A stretch of 64,000 nucleotides of DNA from an uncultured Curvibacter sp. (GTDB taxonomy: Bacteria > Pseudomonadota > Gammaproteobacteria > Burkholderiales > Burkholderiaceae_C). The notes under the pieces are model-generated. The model worked only from the letters and a program-made list of their open reading frames with translations. It did no database searches and had not been told where the DNA came from. The stretch spans positions 1 to 64,000 of the forward strand of contig CAIKMN010000029.1 of the NCBI GenBank assembly GCA_903828535.1, written 5' to 3'. A program made the position numbers and the translations under genes. Positions within the stretch are counted from its first letter, which is position 1. The number at the start of each line of letters is the position of its first letter. This document shows, in pieces, positions 26,373-35,576 of the stretch.

Positions 26373-27431
26373 ATGTCGCACTCTTTTTCCTTGCCTGCCT
26401 TGGGCTATGCTTTGGCCCGTCCTTTGTTGTTTCAAATGGACGCCGAACAGGCCCATGACCTCACGCTCGACCGTTTGGCCAAATGGCAGAACACGCCGCT
26501 GCAATCGCTTTGGTCATCACCCCTTGTGGCGGACCCGGTTACTTTGGCTGGTTTAACCTTCCCAAACCGAGTCGGCTTGGCGGCCGGCCTGGACAAAAAT
26601 GCCCGCTGCATCGACGCATTTGCTGCCATGGGTTTTGGCTTCATCGAAGTCGGCACCGTGACCCCGTTGGCACAACCAGGCAACCCTCAGCCGCGGATGT
26701 TTCGCCTGCCCCAAGCTGAGGCGCTGATCAACCGCTTGGGCTTCAACAACCAAGGCTTGGATCGCTTTGTTGAAAATGTGCAACAGTCCCGCTGCCGACA
26801 ACAACCTGGCGCCCCGTTATTGGGGTTGAACATCGGCAAAAACGCCGCCACGCCCATCGAGCGAGCCACGGACGATTATTTGATCGGTCTCAGCGGCGTC
26901 TACCCGTATGCCGACTACGTCACCATCAACATCTCCAGCCCCAACACCAAGAACTTGCGCGCCTTGCAAAGCGACGACGCTCTTGACGGGTTGTTGGCGG
27001 CTTTGGCGGAACGGCGCGAAGATTTGTCGCAAAGGCACCAAAAACGCATCCCCCTGCTCGTTAAAATCGCGCCCGATTTGGACGAGTCACAAATCAAATT
27101 GATCGCAGCCACTTTGCGGCGCCACGGCATGGACGGCGTGATTGCCACCAACACCACACTGGCCCGAAGCGCGGTGCAGGGTATGCGCCACGCAGAGGAA
27201 GCCGGCGGACTCAGCGGCCGCCCCGTGTTAGACGCCAGCAACCAAGTGATTCAACAACTGCGCGCTGAATTGGGCGCCGGCTACCCCATCATCGGCGTTG
27301 GTGGCATCCTGAGCGCCGCCGATGCGCAGGCCAAACGCCAAGCGGGGGCCGATGTGGTTCAAATCTACACGGGCTTGATTTACCGGGGGCCCGCGTTGGT
27401 CAGGGAAGTGGCCAAGGCCTTAGCGGCCTGA
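26373..27431 (+). CDS. pyrD: Dihydroorotate dehydrogenase (quinone), class 2
   Basis: 352 residues. It oxidises dihydroorotate to orotate with FMN and passes electrons to the quinone pool. The N-terminal amphipathic extension ([20 protein letters not shown]) is the membrane-docking part of class 2 enzymes. The core shows [11 protein letters not shown], the catalytic-Ser motif [20 protein letters not shown] and GVGGILSA near the FMN phosphate. No other pyrimidine gene is adjacent. It is convergent with an SDR gene 18 bases away. Confidence 0.96.
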   Translation: MSHSFSLPALGYALARPLLFQMDAEQAHDLTLDRLAKWQNTPLQSLWSSPLVADPVTLAGLTFPNRVGLAAGLDKNARCIDAFAAMGFGFIEVGTVTPLAQPGNPQPRMFRLPQAEALINRLGFNNQGLDRFVENVQQSRCRQQPGAPLLGLNIGKNAATPIERATDDYLIGLSGVYPYADYVTINISSPNTKNLRALQSDDALDGLLAALAERREDLSQRHQKRIPLLVKIAPDLDESQIKLIAATLRRHGMDGVIATNTTLARSAVQGMRHAEEAGGLSGRPVLDASNQVIQQLRAELGAGYPIIGVGGILSAADAQAKRQAGADVVQIYTGLIYRGPALVREVAKALAA

Positions 27432-27449
27432 GGCCCTTGCCGTGTCCAC

Positions 27450-28214
27450 TTAAATCGTCACACCCCCGTCGACCACCAGGCTTTGGCCGGTCATGTAGGT
27501 GCTGGCGTTTGAGGCCAAGTAGACGGCAGCACCGGCAATTTCGTCGGCCTCGCCGATGCGGCGCAGGGGCGTGGTTTGCATGCGCTCGTCCAGGGCAGGC
27601 GCGTCTTCCCAAAGCGCACGGGCAAAGTCGGTTTTGATCAAGCCGGGGGCAATGCAGTTCACCCGCACGTTGAACGGGCCATACTCCACCGCCAAATTGC
27701 GCGCCAACTGCATGTCGGCTGCTTTGCTGATGCAATAAGCGCCAATGATGGGCGAACCACGCAAACCACCAATCGAAGAAACGATGATGATCGACCCACT
27801 TTTTCGCGCCAACATGGCGGGGGAGACCAAGTTGATCAACCAGTGGTTGGCAATGATGTTGTTGTCCAGGATCTTGCGGAACTGCTCATCGGCAATGCCG
27901 GCTTGGGGGCCGTAATAAGGGTTGCTGGCGGCGTTGCAAACCAGGGTATCGATGCGCCCCCACTTGGCCAGGGTTTGCGCCACCGCGTTCTCCAGATCGC
28001 TCTTGGACGAAATATTCGCGGTCACCACAATGGCTCGCTCTTCGCCATAGCGGGCGTTGATGGCATCGGCCACCTCTTGGCAAGCCGGTGCTTTGCGCGA
28101 GGAAATGACCACGCGAGCGCCCTGCTCGGCCATGCGCTCGGCAATGGCACGGCCAATGCCGCGGGACGAACCGGTGATCAAAGCGACTTGACCCGTCAAA
28201 TCAAACAAACTCAT
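27450..28214 (-). CDS. SDR-family NAD(P)-dependent oxidoreductase
   Basis: 254 residues from the ATG at 28214, with a strong ribosome-binding site (aaggag, 6 bases upstream). Classical SDR: nucleotide motif TGSSRGIGRA, VCNAASN, the catalytic Ser in IIIVSSIGG and the Y-C-I-S-K active-site motif. The Arg residues following the first Gly motif and the Ser-Arg at the end of strand 2 (VISSRK) suggest NADP preference. The substrate is unknown. Similar proteins are often annotated as 3-oxoacyl-ACP-reductase-like or glucose dehydrogenase-like without evidence. It is divergent from a DHA2 transporter gene. Confidence 0.85.
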   Translation of the reverse strand: MSLFDLTGQVALITGSSRGIGRAIAERMAEQGARVVISSRKAPACQEVADAINARYGEERAIVVTANISSKSDLENAVAQTLAKWGRIDTLVCNAASNPYYGPQAGIADEQFRKILDNNIIANHWLINLVSPAMLARKSGSIIIVSSIGGLRGSPIIGAYCISKAADMQLARNLAVEYGPFNVRVNCIAPGLIKTDFARALWEDAPALDERMQTTPLRRIGEADEIAGAAVYLASNASTYMTGQSLVVDGGVTI

Positions 28215-28376
28215 GTTGGCTCCTTTTTTCATTTTTTTAACAGACCCAAGGGTAATGGCAATGAGAACATTTGACACGGCCGCCTTGTCACTCACGTGGC
28301 ACACGCCCCCTCAAAATAAACCCGCTGGTTCCGCTGGCAAAGGTGTTTGGAGAGGGGTTGAACGACAATCCGTTCC

Positions 28377-29828
28377 ATGACCACCAACGCGAACACCGTC
28401 CATGGCCTTCATGCGCCTAAAGCGCCTAAAGCGCCTGATGACCCCTATGCCCCTTACGCTGTCCCCAATGCGGTCAGCGCGCTGGCGGCCATTTGGCTGG
28501 CAGTCGCCTTAGGCGCTTTGGACACGGCCATCGCCAACACGGCGCTGCCTGCCATTGGCGCCGACCTTCACAGCGCCGCGGCCGCCTCGGTGTGGGTCAT
28601 CAACGCCTACCAAATGGCGGTGGTGGCTTGCTTGCTGCCCTTGGCCGCATTCAGCGATGTCGTCGGGCCCAAGCGCGTTTTCATTTGGGGGAATGTGGTG
28701 TTCACAGTCGGTTCTTTGTGTTGCTTGTTGGCCCCCAGTTTGGTCTGGCTGGCATTGGCCAGAGGCCTCCAAGGGATAGGCGCTGCTGGTGTCATGGCCG
28801 TCAATTTGTCTTTGATTCGTTTGATCTTTTTGCCCACCCAATTGGGCCGGGGCGTGGGCATGAACGCCTTCGTGGTGGGTTTGGGTTTTTGCATGGGCCC
28901 AACCGTCGCGTCTTTGGTGCTCTCCGTGGCGTCTTGGCCTTGGTTGTTCGGCATCAACTTACCCGTGGGCCTATTGGGTTGGTATTTGGGAACACGCTTC
29001 ATCCCAGGACGGGCGTCCCAGGCCAGCCGAGCCCCTCACCCAACCTCGTCAAAGGCCGATGCCATCCAACGTTTTGACGTCCCCTTGGCGGCGCTCACCG
29101 GGCTGACCTTCGGGGCTTTCATTTTGACCTTGACTGCCGCTGCCCAACAATCGGATGGTCAGGTGATCGCCGCTTCGGCAATCGTCACGGTGCTCGCTGG
29201 TTTGGCTTTGTTGCGACGACAAAAAGGAGCCCCCGCCCCCATGTTTCCGGTGGATTTGTTGTCCCGCCCCTTGTTCAGCTTGTCAGTACTAACCGCCATT
29301 GGCGCCTTCGCCACCCAAGGCGTGGCCTTTGTGAGCCTGCCTTTTTACTTTGAAACGGTGTTGCTGCGCGACCCGATTCACACGGGTTTTTTGATGTCTG
29401 CTTGGGCCTTGGTCGTGGCCTGTGTGGGGCCTTTTGCGGGTCGACTGTCTGACCGCTTCCCACCAGCCGCTTTGGGCGGTATCGGCCTGGCTATTTTGAG
29501 CATGGGCATGTTGAGTTTGAAGTGGATGCCCCTAGACGCCTCGGGCTGGGAAATTGCCTTGCGCATGGGACTGTGCGGCCTGGGTTTTGGTTTTTTCCAG
29601 TCGCCCAACCTGAAGGCCATCATGTCCAGCGCACCCGCCACTCGCAGCGGCGGGGCCAGTGGCATGGTGGCGGTGGCGCGCTTGACAGGACAAACCACCG
29701 GCGCGGCGCTGACGGCGCTGTGTTTCACCTTGGCGGGCACCCATGGCTCTGGTTGGGCTTTGGGATTGGGCGCGGTCACAGCCGCCACAGCGGCCGCCTT
29801 GAGTTGGTCCCGCCTCTGGGCACGTTGA
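28377..29828 (+). CDS. MFS transporter of the DHA2 (14-TM drug:H+ antiporter) type
   Basis: 483 residues with about 14 hydrophobic helices. The helix-1 signature LDTAIANTALPAIGADL matches the DHA2 motif LD-x-T-x-x-N-x-A-L-P, and the motif C-like stretch GLGFCMGPTVASL is present in helix 5. It probably exports an amphipathic compound across the inner membrane; the substrate is unknown. The N terminus carries a short Ala-Pro-Lys repeat from a 9-bp tandem repeat (gcgcctaaa, units from 28413 to 28433). There is no adjacent membrane-fusion or outer-membrane partner. Confidence 0.88.
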   Translation: MTTNANTVHGLHAPKAPKAPDDPYAPYAVPNAVSALAAIWLAVALGALDTAIANTALPAIGADLHSAAAASVWVINAYQMAVVACLLPLAAFSDVVGPKRVFIWGNVVFTVGSLCCLLAPSLVWLALARGLQGIGAAGVMAVNLSLIRLIFLPTQLGRGVGMNAFVVGLGFCMGPTVASLVLSVASWPWLFGINLPVGLLGWYLGTRFIPGRASQASRAPHPTSSKADAIQRFDVPLAALTGLTFGAFILTLTAAAQQSDGQVIAASAIVTVLAGLALLRRQKGAPAPMFPVDLLSRPLFSLSVLTAIGAFATQGVAFVSLPFYFETVLLRDPIHTGFLMSAWALVVACVGPFAGRLSDRFPPAALGGIGLAILSMGMLSLKWMPLDASGWEIALRMGLCGLGFGFFQSPNLKAIMSSAPATRSGGASGMVAVARLTGQTTGAALTALCFTLAGTHGSGWALGLGAVTAATAAALSWSRLWAR

Positions 29829-29868
29829 AACCGATAGCCCGGTAAACTGAATGAAAGAACAATCCATG

Positions 29869-29931
29869 CCACCCCAATTCCACCCCAATTCCGAACCTCA
29901 CTTGAATTCATTCCATTTGAATTCATTTCAA
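29869..29931 (+). repeat. Two adjacent tandem duplications in the intergenic region
   Basis: An 11-bp unit (ccaccccaatt) occurs twice at 29869-29879 and 29880-29890. A 15-bp unit (ttgaattcattccat) at 29902-29916 is followed by a diverged copy at 29917-29931. They fill the gap between the DHA2 gene and the next oxidoreductase gene, whose ribosome-binding site (ggag, 29949-29952) lies just downstream. Function unknown. Confidence 0.8.
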
Positions 29932-29958
29932 TTCTTTTAACTTGAACTGGAGACTGCC

Positions 29959-31095
29959 ATGAACACCCCCCGCGAAGGTCTGCAACTGCGTTCGAAAATC
30001 CGCAACAACAACACCTTGGAATTGAGCTTGGTCAATCAACTGTTGACCGCCCCCAAGGACGACGAAGTGGTCATTCAAGTCCAAGCCACCCCCATCAACC
30101 CCTCGGACATTGGCTTGTTGTTTGGAGCCGCCGACATGCGCACGGCCCAAACCGCAGGCACTGGCCGCTTTCCTATGGTGGTCGCCCAGGTGCCTGAGGC
30201 AGCCATGCCGAGCTTGGCCGCGCGTTTGAATCAATCCATGCCGGTGGGCAATGAAGGCGCTGGATTGGTGGTTGAGGCCGGTGGATCTGATGCGGCCAAA
30301 GCCTTGCTGGGCAAGACCGTCGCCGTGATGGGTGGCAGCATGTACAGCCAATACCGTACCGTCAAAGCCATGGACTGTTTGGTCCTGCCCGAGGGCACCA
30401 CTGCCGCCCAAGGCGCTTCTTGCTTCATTAACCCCCTGACGGCGTTGGGCTTTGTCGAAACCATGAAACGCGAAGGCCACACGGCCTTGGTGCACACTGC
30501 AGCGGCCTCGAACTTGGGGCAAATTCTGAACAAGATTTGTCTGCAAGACGGCATCGGTTTGGTCAACATTGTGCGCAAACCCGAGCAAGCTGAGTTGTTG
30601 CGTGCCTTGGGTGCCAAACACGTGGTGAACAGCGCCGCCAGTACCTTTGCCGCCGATTTAGCGCAGGCCTGTTTTGAAACGGGCGCCACCTTGGGGTTTG
30701 ACGCCACCGGCGGGGGACCCTTGGCCAGCCAGATTCTGGAAGGCATGGAGGCCGCGCTGAATCGCAACGCCACCACCTACAGCCGCTATGGCTCAAACAC
30801 GCACAAACAGGTTTATCTGTATGGCAACTTGGACATGCGCCCCACCGAAGTCAAACGCAGCATCGGTATGGCCTGGGGGGTTGGCGGGTGGTTGGTTTTT
30901 CCCTACCTGCAAAAGCTGGGTCCTGATGCCAACATCGCACTGCGTCAAAGGGTTGTCAGCGAACTTCACACCACGTTCGCCAGCCACTACGCGAAGGAAA
31001 TTTCATTGGCAGAGGCGTTGAGCTTGGATGCCATTGCCGAATACGGTAAACGCGAAACGGGTCACAAGTATTTGATCAACCCAAGCCGCTGGTAA
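29959..31095 (+). CDS. Zinc-independent MDR oxidoreductase (quinone reductase-like)
   Basis: 378 residues, medium-chain dehydrogenase/reductase fold. The N-terminal GroES-like half contains ATPINPSDIGLLFG and GNEGAGLVVEAG. The Rossmann half contains ALVHTAAASNLGQ in place of the usual G-x-G-x-x-G, and LGFDATGGG. No cluster of Cys ligands for catalytic or structural zinc is present, so it belongs with quinone oxidoreductase-like or enoyl-reductase-like members. A ggag ribosome-binding site stands 6 bases before the ATG. It is a single gene, convergent with the cupin gene. The substrate is unknown. Confidence 0.82.
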   Translation: MNTPREGLQLRSKIRNNNTLELSLVNQLLTAPKDDEVVIQVQATPINPSDIGLLFGAADMRTAQTAGTGRFPMVVAQVPEAAMPSLAARLNQSMPVGNEGAGLVVEAGGSDAAKALLGKTVAVMGGSMYSQYRTVKAMDCLVLPEGTTAAQGASCFINPLTALGFVETMKREGHTALVHTAAASNLGQILNKICLQDGIGLVNIVRKPEQAELLRALGAKHVVNSAASTFAADLAQACFETGATLGFDATGGGPLASQILEGMEAALNRNATTYSRYGSNTHKQVYLYGNLDMRPTEVKRSIGMAWGVGGWLVFPYLQKLGPDANIALRQRVVSELHTTFASHYAKEISLAEALSLDAIAEYGKRETGHKYLINPSRW

Positions 31096-31105
31096 ACCTC
31101 AAAAA

Positions 31106-31489
31106 TCAGCCGCGCACAAAGAGGGTTTGCAAAGGTTGCTCACCCAACTGTCGGCTGCAATGCCCGTGCACTTTGGGGTCGAAGGCTTGCCCCGCCGGAA
31201 GCAGGTCCGCAGAGTAAAAATGCTGGCCGGCCTCAAACACCCGCACGCTGCCGTCTTGAAGACCAATTTCCATTTGGCCTTTCAATATAAAGACCCACTG
31301 CGGGGCTTCGGTGCAATGAAATTCACTGCGAAAACCCACCGGGCTTTCACGCAATTGAAAGCCGCTGCTGGACATCAAGGCGCTCAGACGGGCCTGGGGC
31401 TTGCCCTCATTCAAGGCAACCGCCTCGGTTTTGAAACGGGCCACCCCTTGGTCATCGGTGAAAAGCACGGTCTTGATGAAATCGCTCAT
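31106..31489 (-). CDS. Small cupin-domain protein
   Basis: 127 residues, single cupin barrel. Motif 1 is degenerate (FHCTEAPQWVFILKGQMEIG) and motif 2 is around FEAGQHFYSADLLPAG. One His in the first motif and one near PKVHGHCS could bind a metal, but the full 3-His-1-Glu set is not evident. The function is unknown; such proteins are often annotated as cupin or quercetin-dioxygenase-like. It is divergent from the small Cys-rich gene, with a short shared upstream region. Confidence 0.75.
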   Translation of the reverse strand: MSDFIKTVLFTDDQGVARFKTEAVALNEGKPQARLSALMSSSGFQLRESPVGFRSEFHCTEAPQWVFILKGQMEIGLQDGSVRVFEAGQHFYSADLLPAGQAFDPKVHGHCSRQLGEQPLQTLFVRG

Positions 31490-31537
31490 GGCTGAATTGC
31501 GTTAAAATAGACGGTTAAATTTGATTGCGAGATATTA

Positions 31538-31783
31538 ATGCCAAAAGACGTCGCTACCAACATCAGCCAAGACGGCTTGCGCTACAAATCACGGCCCACC
31601 GGGTCGCCCTTTGGTGAAACCGCCAGTCACTCCACCATGAGCTGCTTCAAGTGCGGCTTGCACAAATCACGCGCTTTGGGTTCTTTCAAAAAGATGCTGG
31701 GCAAGAGCATGTTTGTTTGCTTTGACTGCAAGCCGGCCGCTCCCAAAGAAACGCCTAAACCCGCTGCGGACACCCCCGCATAA
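31538..31783 (+). CDS. Small protein with paired CxxC motifs (putative zinc ribbon)
   Basis: 81 residues. Two cysteine pairs, CFKC at about residues 36-39 and CFDC at about 62-65, are separated by about 22 residues rich in Lys, Gly and Ser; this spacing suits a small zinc ribbon or finger. The C terminus is Pro/Lys/Ala-rich. I do not recognise a named family. It may bind nucleic acid or protein, but this is inference. The upstream region contains AT-rich, -10-like sequence (gttaaaat) near 31501-31508. Confidence 0.6.
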   Translation: MPKDVATNISQDGLRYKSRPTGSPFGETASHSTMSCFKCGLHKSRALGSFKKMLGKSMFVCFDCKPAAPKETPKPAADTPA

Positions 31784-31797
31784 GCGCTGTACTGCAC

Positions 31798-31826
31798 AAA
31801 AAAAAGCACGCGGTGAGGCGTGCTTT
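31798..31826 (-). terminator. Rho-independent terminator at the end of the minus-strand chemosensory operon
   Basis: A perfect 9-bp stem, 31803-31811 (aaagcacgc) with 31818-31826 (gcgtgcttt), and a 6-base loop. On the minus strand the stem is followed by eight T (plus-strand A run 31798-31805), the right polarity for transcripts arriving from 41.1-31.9 kb. On the plus strand only three T follow. It lies 115 bases past the stop of the last gene of the operon. Confidence 0.85.
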
Positions 31827-31940
31827 AAAGGTCCCGGAAATCTCTATCACAGAGAGCTGGTTGCCATGAATTCAGATTCATTCAACCAACGGTAACGATC
31901 ATAATTCTTTGAACCCCTTCGGCCATAGGGACTTTCCCGC

Positions 31941-32390
31941 TTAGGGATTCATCGGATGGGCCGCCACAGGCGCTGCTTCTTGAGGCACAGCCTGAGTGCC
32001 GAAATGAAGTCCTTTGATGAGTCGGTAGACTTGAGTCACTCCGTCAGCGTCCAGGTAAATGGCGTCGAAGTACTGCCGGGTGGCCATCGGTACATGGGGC
32101 AACGGGCTCCAATCAGCCGGTCTCAAATCGCGCAGTCGAATGACCTCGTCAACCTGCAACATCACAGGCAACGCGGCTGGATCGCTACAGAACACCACCC
32201 CCATGTCGGGCTTTGAAGAATCAAAACCCATAAAAGCGGCCAAATTCAAGGCCTTCAAGACCGAATGACGCCATTCGCAGTGGTCGCCGGCGCCGCTGTT
32301 GAGCTTGTCCAAAGACAAGACTTCATGCACAGCCAATGCGTCCAACAACACATGGACGGGACCGGCGCGGACTTGAAGGTAAATCGCCAT
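31941..32390 (-). CDS. CheW-like protein, last gene of the chemosensory operon
   Basis: 149 residues. The pattern of short beta strands (VHVLLDALAVHEVLSL, LPVMLQVDEVIRLRDL, YFDAIYLDADGVTQVYRLI) fits a divergent CheW/coupling domain, and the gene starts 9 bases after cheA. CheW links receptors to CheA in the array. Conserved CheW residues are poorly preserved, so a regulatory or partial coupling role is possible. There is no signal peptide. Its stop is followed by a terminator, which marks the end of the operon. Confidence 0.65.
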   Translation of the reverse strand: MAIYLQVRAGPVHVLLDALAVHEVLSLDKLNSGAGDHCEWRHSVLKALNLAAFMGFDSSKPDMGVVFCSDPAALPVMLQVDEVIRLRDLRPADWSPLPHVPMATRQYFDAIYLDADGVTQVYRLIKGLHFGTQAVPQEAAPVAAHPMNP

Positions 32391-32399
32391 GGGGGAACG

Positions 32400-35300
32400 T
32401 TATTCAGCCGAAACGGGCTCGGCCTCCAACGCGGGTTTCTTGCTCGACCCCGTGGGCAATCGCATCTGACCTTGCACCTGGACGTTTTCAGCCAATCGGT
32501 AGATGGCGGCGCCGTCCAAAATCAAGACCACACGACCGTCGCCCAAAATCGACGCGCCCCCCACGCCCGGCAACGCCGACAAACGCGGATGGATGTCTTT
32601 GGTAAACAACTCTTGGCGACCCACAAATTCGCTGACCGAGACGCCCAAGGTGCGCTGACCGTCTGACAACACCACGACGAATCGGTGGTCGTCGTCGTCA
32701 TGGGCCGCGAAGCCCAAGAGTTCATCCAGTCGAACGATCGGTAGGAAGTTGCCTCGCAACAGAATGGCCGTCCGCCCTTTGACGGTTTGCACATCAAAGT
32801 CGTTGATTTCAATCAGCTCGGCCACATAGCGACCCGGGATGGCCAAGGTTTGTCCAGCGGTGTTGACCAACAAGACCTCTTGCACGGCCGCCGACAGCGG
32901 CATCTGCATCGTGAAGGTGGAGCCACGACCGACTTCGGAGTCCAAATGAATTTGACCGCCCATGCGCATGACATTGGTGCGAACCACGTCCATGCCGACA
33001 CCCCGTCCCGAGGTTTCGGTCACCACATCGGCGGTACTGAAACCGGCCCGGAAGATGAACTTCAGAACGTCCTCTTTGGACAACTGATGGCTTTCCTCTT
33101 CCTTGATCAAACCGCGTTCAACGGCTTTGCGGCGAATGCGTTCCGGATCCATGCCCTTGCCATCGTCGCTGACCTTGATCAGGATTCGGCTGCCCTGTTG
33201 TTCGGCTTGGATGCGGATGACCGCTTCTTCCGGTTTACCAGCGGCTTTGCGTTCTGCAGGCAGTTCGACGCCGTGATCGGCACTGTTGCGCACCATGTGC
33301 AGCAAAGGATCGGCCAAGGATTCCACCATGGCCTTGTCGATCTTGACCTCTTGACCCAACAGTTCCAAGCGAATTTGTTTGCCTTGCGCCTGCGCCAAGT
33401 CGCGCACCATGCGCGGGAAACGCTTGAACACCATTTCAACCGGCACGACCCGCAAGCCCATCACGCTGTCTTGCAAGCGCGACAAAGCACCTTGAATCAA
33501 GGCATCGGTTTCTTGCAGTCGGCGACCTTGTTCATCGATCAACTCGAGCAACTTTTGCAGCAAACTGGTCTGAGCGCTGTCCAAGTTGGTGTTGTCGGTG
33601 TCACGGCGCAACGTCATGGCCATCTCGCGCAAACGCTGGTCGGCAATGACGTGGGCCAACTGGCCACGCACCAAAACCATCTCACCAATTTGATTCATAA
33701 ACTGGTCGAGCATTTCGCCCGGCACACGAATCACATTGGTGGAAGGCGGTGCGGCAGCGGCTTTGCCTGGCGCACCGGGCTTGGCTTCTGCTTTGGATTT
33801 GGGCGCCGCTGCTGCCGCGCCACCTGCAGCCACAGCGGGTTTGGCGGTGCTGGCAATGTTTTGGCCCAACTGGGCTTTGAACTGAATCAGCTTTTGAGCG
33901 GGGTCAATGGCCTTCAATTCCGTTTCGATGGTCTGACGATCGGCTTTGGAGATGAACAACATCTCGTACCAGCTGGTCTCGTCAACAAAAACGGAACGGT
34001 TGGTGATGACACTGCCGCTCTTTTGCAACCACACCACAAAGGCGCCGGCGATGTTTTCATCCGACTCCAGGTGGGCCATGATCAGGTAAGCGTTCGCGCC
34101 TTCTTGAATCAATTCCATCAGTTCACGCGCATTGTCAGGAGACAACAACTCGGCCAACTCGGGCGGAATTTCTAACTTGGCGACAAAGTTGCGAACCGCA
34201 TCGGCCGGGGTTTCGCCTGTTTTGTCGTTGCCCCAGAGGTACTCCTTCATCCGTTGACCCAAGCGCTGGTATTGCGATTTGAAGGCCGGTTGGGTCAAAG
34301 GGGTCTTGTGGGAACTGCCCGCCAATTCTTTGATGAAGGCGATGGAGTCGCGGGTTAACTGAATCACTTCGCTGTAAATGGCCAGCTGACGGCGTGCTGC
34401 ACGCGCGTAGGCGTCCACGAAAAGCAGTGGCAAATCCAGATGCATGTCTGGATAGAGCGAAGTCAAGTAGGAATTTACGCGCGAAAATTGCTGCGAAATG
34501 GCGTCGGCCATGTCCTCGTCGGACAAGTCTGCACGGGACTCGAGCACATCCAGATTGCTGACGATATCGGCCAACAAATCTTCGAGGTTTTCACGCAAGG
34601 TCAAAGCCAACAATTTGGCCAGCGATTCGCCGCCCAAATCAGAGCCCGTGGTCTCACCCAAGGCCGTCAAGTCGCTCAAAAACGAGACGACGTGGTCCAC
34701 CAGTTTTTCTGCACTTTCAAGTGAAAAAGTTTCAGTCGAAGGCAGTGAGTCAATGATGTTGTTGATGCGCTGGGTAATGCCGGCATAACCCAGTTTGGTC
34801 GAGGCCTTGACCATCCACCCCAAAGGGCCCCGGATGTCATTGGCCACCGCCAAAATTTGAGACGCGGGTGCCTTGGCGGCAATGGAGGAAGCCAACTGTT
34901 CCAAAATGGGCACACCATTGCGCACCAAGCGCAAAAACACCTCTTGTCCACTGGCCTTCGAGTCACCCAATTTGGACGGCGCGGCCGGTTGCGTGGGCAC
35001 TGGGACTTTGCTGCTGGCAGCAGAAGTCGTGGCGGATGTCGTGGCGGAAGTGGGCGCCGCAGCGGCAGCGGTTGTGGCTTCTGAGGTGGCGTCTGCCGTC
35101 TCAGCCACACCGTTGTCAGCCGACTCGGGCACGGCCGCAGAAGCGGTGACTGGCGAGCCGCTGGCGGCGCTCTTAAAGGCCTGCTCGAGCTCTTTCACCA
35201 AGGCGGCGGGTTTTTCGCCATCCCTGCGCTCAGCCACTGCGAGGTCGCGCAAGGCCTTGATGGAGTCCAAGGATCGCAACAGCAAATCGACAGCGGCTTT

Positions 35301-35555
35301 GTTCAGCTCGGTGGTGCCATCGCGCACCAGACCCAGCAGGTCTTCAGCCCGATGGGTGACCGATTCCAAGGCCCCTAGCTCCATCACTCGGCTCAAGCCT
35401 TTGAGCGAGTGGAAAGCCCGAAACAGGGTAGAAATTTCGTCGGCGCTCAGCTCGGTCGCGTCGGCCTTTACCAACAACGACTCGATGCCCTCTATGTGTT
35501 CTTCGGTTTCAACCGCAAACTGCGCCCATATCGTCTCGATAAAGTCATCTGACAT
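32400..35555 (-). CDS. cheA: CheA histidine kinase with a long extra region after the Hpt domain
   Basis: 1051 residues, against about 650-700 for common CheA. Hpt domain 1-110 with phospho-acceptor His49 (FHSLKG); Ala/Ser/Thr linker about 130-205; a mostly helical region about 206-560 that I do not recognise, where a P2 domain would normally sit; second linker about 565-605; dimerisation about 606-690; HATPase with N box HMVRNSADHG, DDGKGM and GRGVGMDVV; CheW-like P5 domain about 890-1025. It autophosphorylates in receptor arrays and passes phosphate to receiver proteins and CheB. The gene follows the CheB-type receiver by 21 bases. Confidence 0.93.
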   Translation of the reverse strand: MSDDFIETIWAQFAVETEEHIEGIESLLVKADATELSADEISTLFRAFHSLKGLSRVMELGALESVTHRAEDLLGLVRDGTTELNKAAVDLLLRSLDSIKALRDLAVAERRDGEKPAALVKELEQAFKSAASGSPVTASAAVPESADNGVAETADATSEATTAAAAAPTSATTSATTSAASSKVPVPTQPAAPSKLGDSKASGQEVFLRLVRNGVPILEQLASSIAAKAPASQILAVANDIRGPLGWMVKASTKLGYAGITQRINNIIDSLPSTETFSLESAEKLVDHVVSFLSDLTALGETTGSDLGGESLAKLLALTLRENLEDLLADIVSNLDVLESRADLSDEDMADAISQQFSRVNSYLTSLYPDMHLDLPLLFVDAYARAARRQLAIYSEVIQLTRDSIAFIKELAGSSHKTPLTQPAFKSQYQRLGQRMKEYLWGNDKTGETPADAVRNFVAKLEIPPELAELLSPDNARELMELIQEGANAYLIMAHLESDENIAGAFVVWLQKSGSVITNRSVFVDETSWYEMLFISKADRQTIETELKAIDPAQKLIQFKAQLGQNIASTAKPAVAAGGAAAAAPKSKAEAKPGAPGKAAAAPPSTNVIRVPGEMLDQFMNQIGEMVLVRGQLAHVIADQRLREMAMTLRRDTDNTNLDSAQTSLLQKLLELIDEQGRRLQETDALIQGALSRLQDSVMGLRVVPVEMVFKRFPRMVRDLAQAQGKQIRLELLGQEVKIDKAMVESLADPLLHMVRNSADHGVELPAERKAAGKPEEAVIRIQAEQQGSRILIKVSDDGKGMDPERIRRKAVERGLIKEEESHQLSKEDVLKFIFRAGFSTADVVTETSGRGVGMDVVRTNVMRMGGQIHLDSEVGRGSTFTMQMPLSAAVQEVLLVNTAGQTLAIPGRYVAELIEINDFDVQTVKGRTAILLRGNFLPIVRLDELLGFAAHDDDDHRFVVVLSDGQRTLGVSVSEFVGRQELFTKDIHPRLSALPGVGGASILGDGRVVLILDGAAIYRLAENVQVQGQMRLPTGSSKKPALEAEPVSAE

Positions 35556-35576
35556 GAAGACTCCTGGTGGACGACC

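Noticed and set aside
32787-34175. A 462-codon open frame antisense to cheA
   Set aside because: His/Gln-rich translation typical of the complement of a CheA gene; no start signal and no family match.
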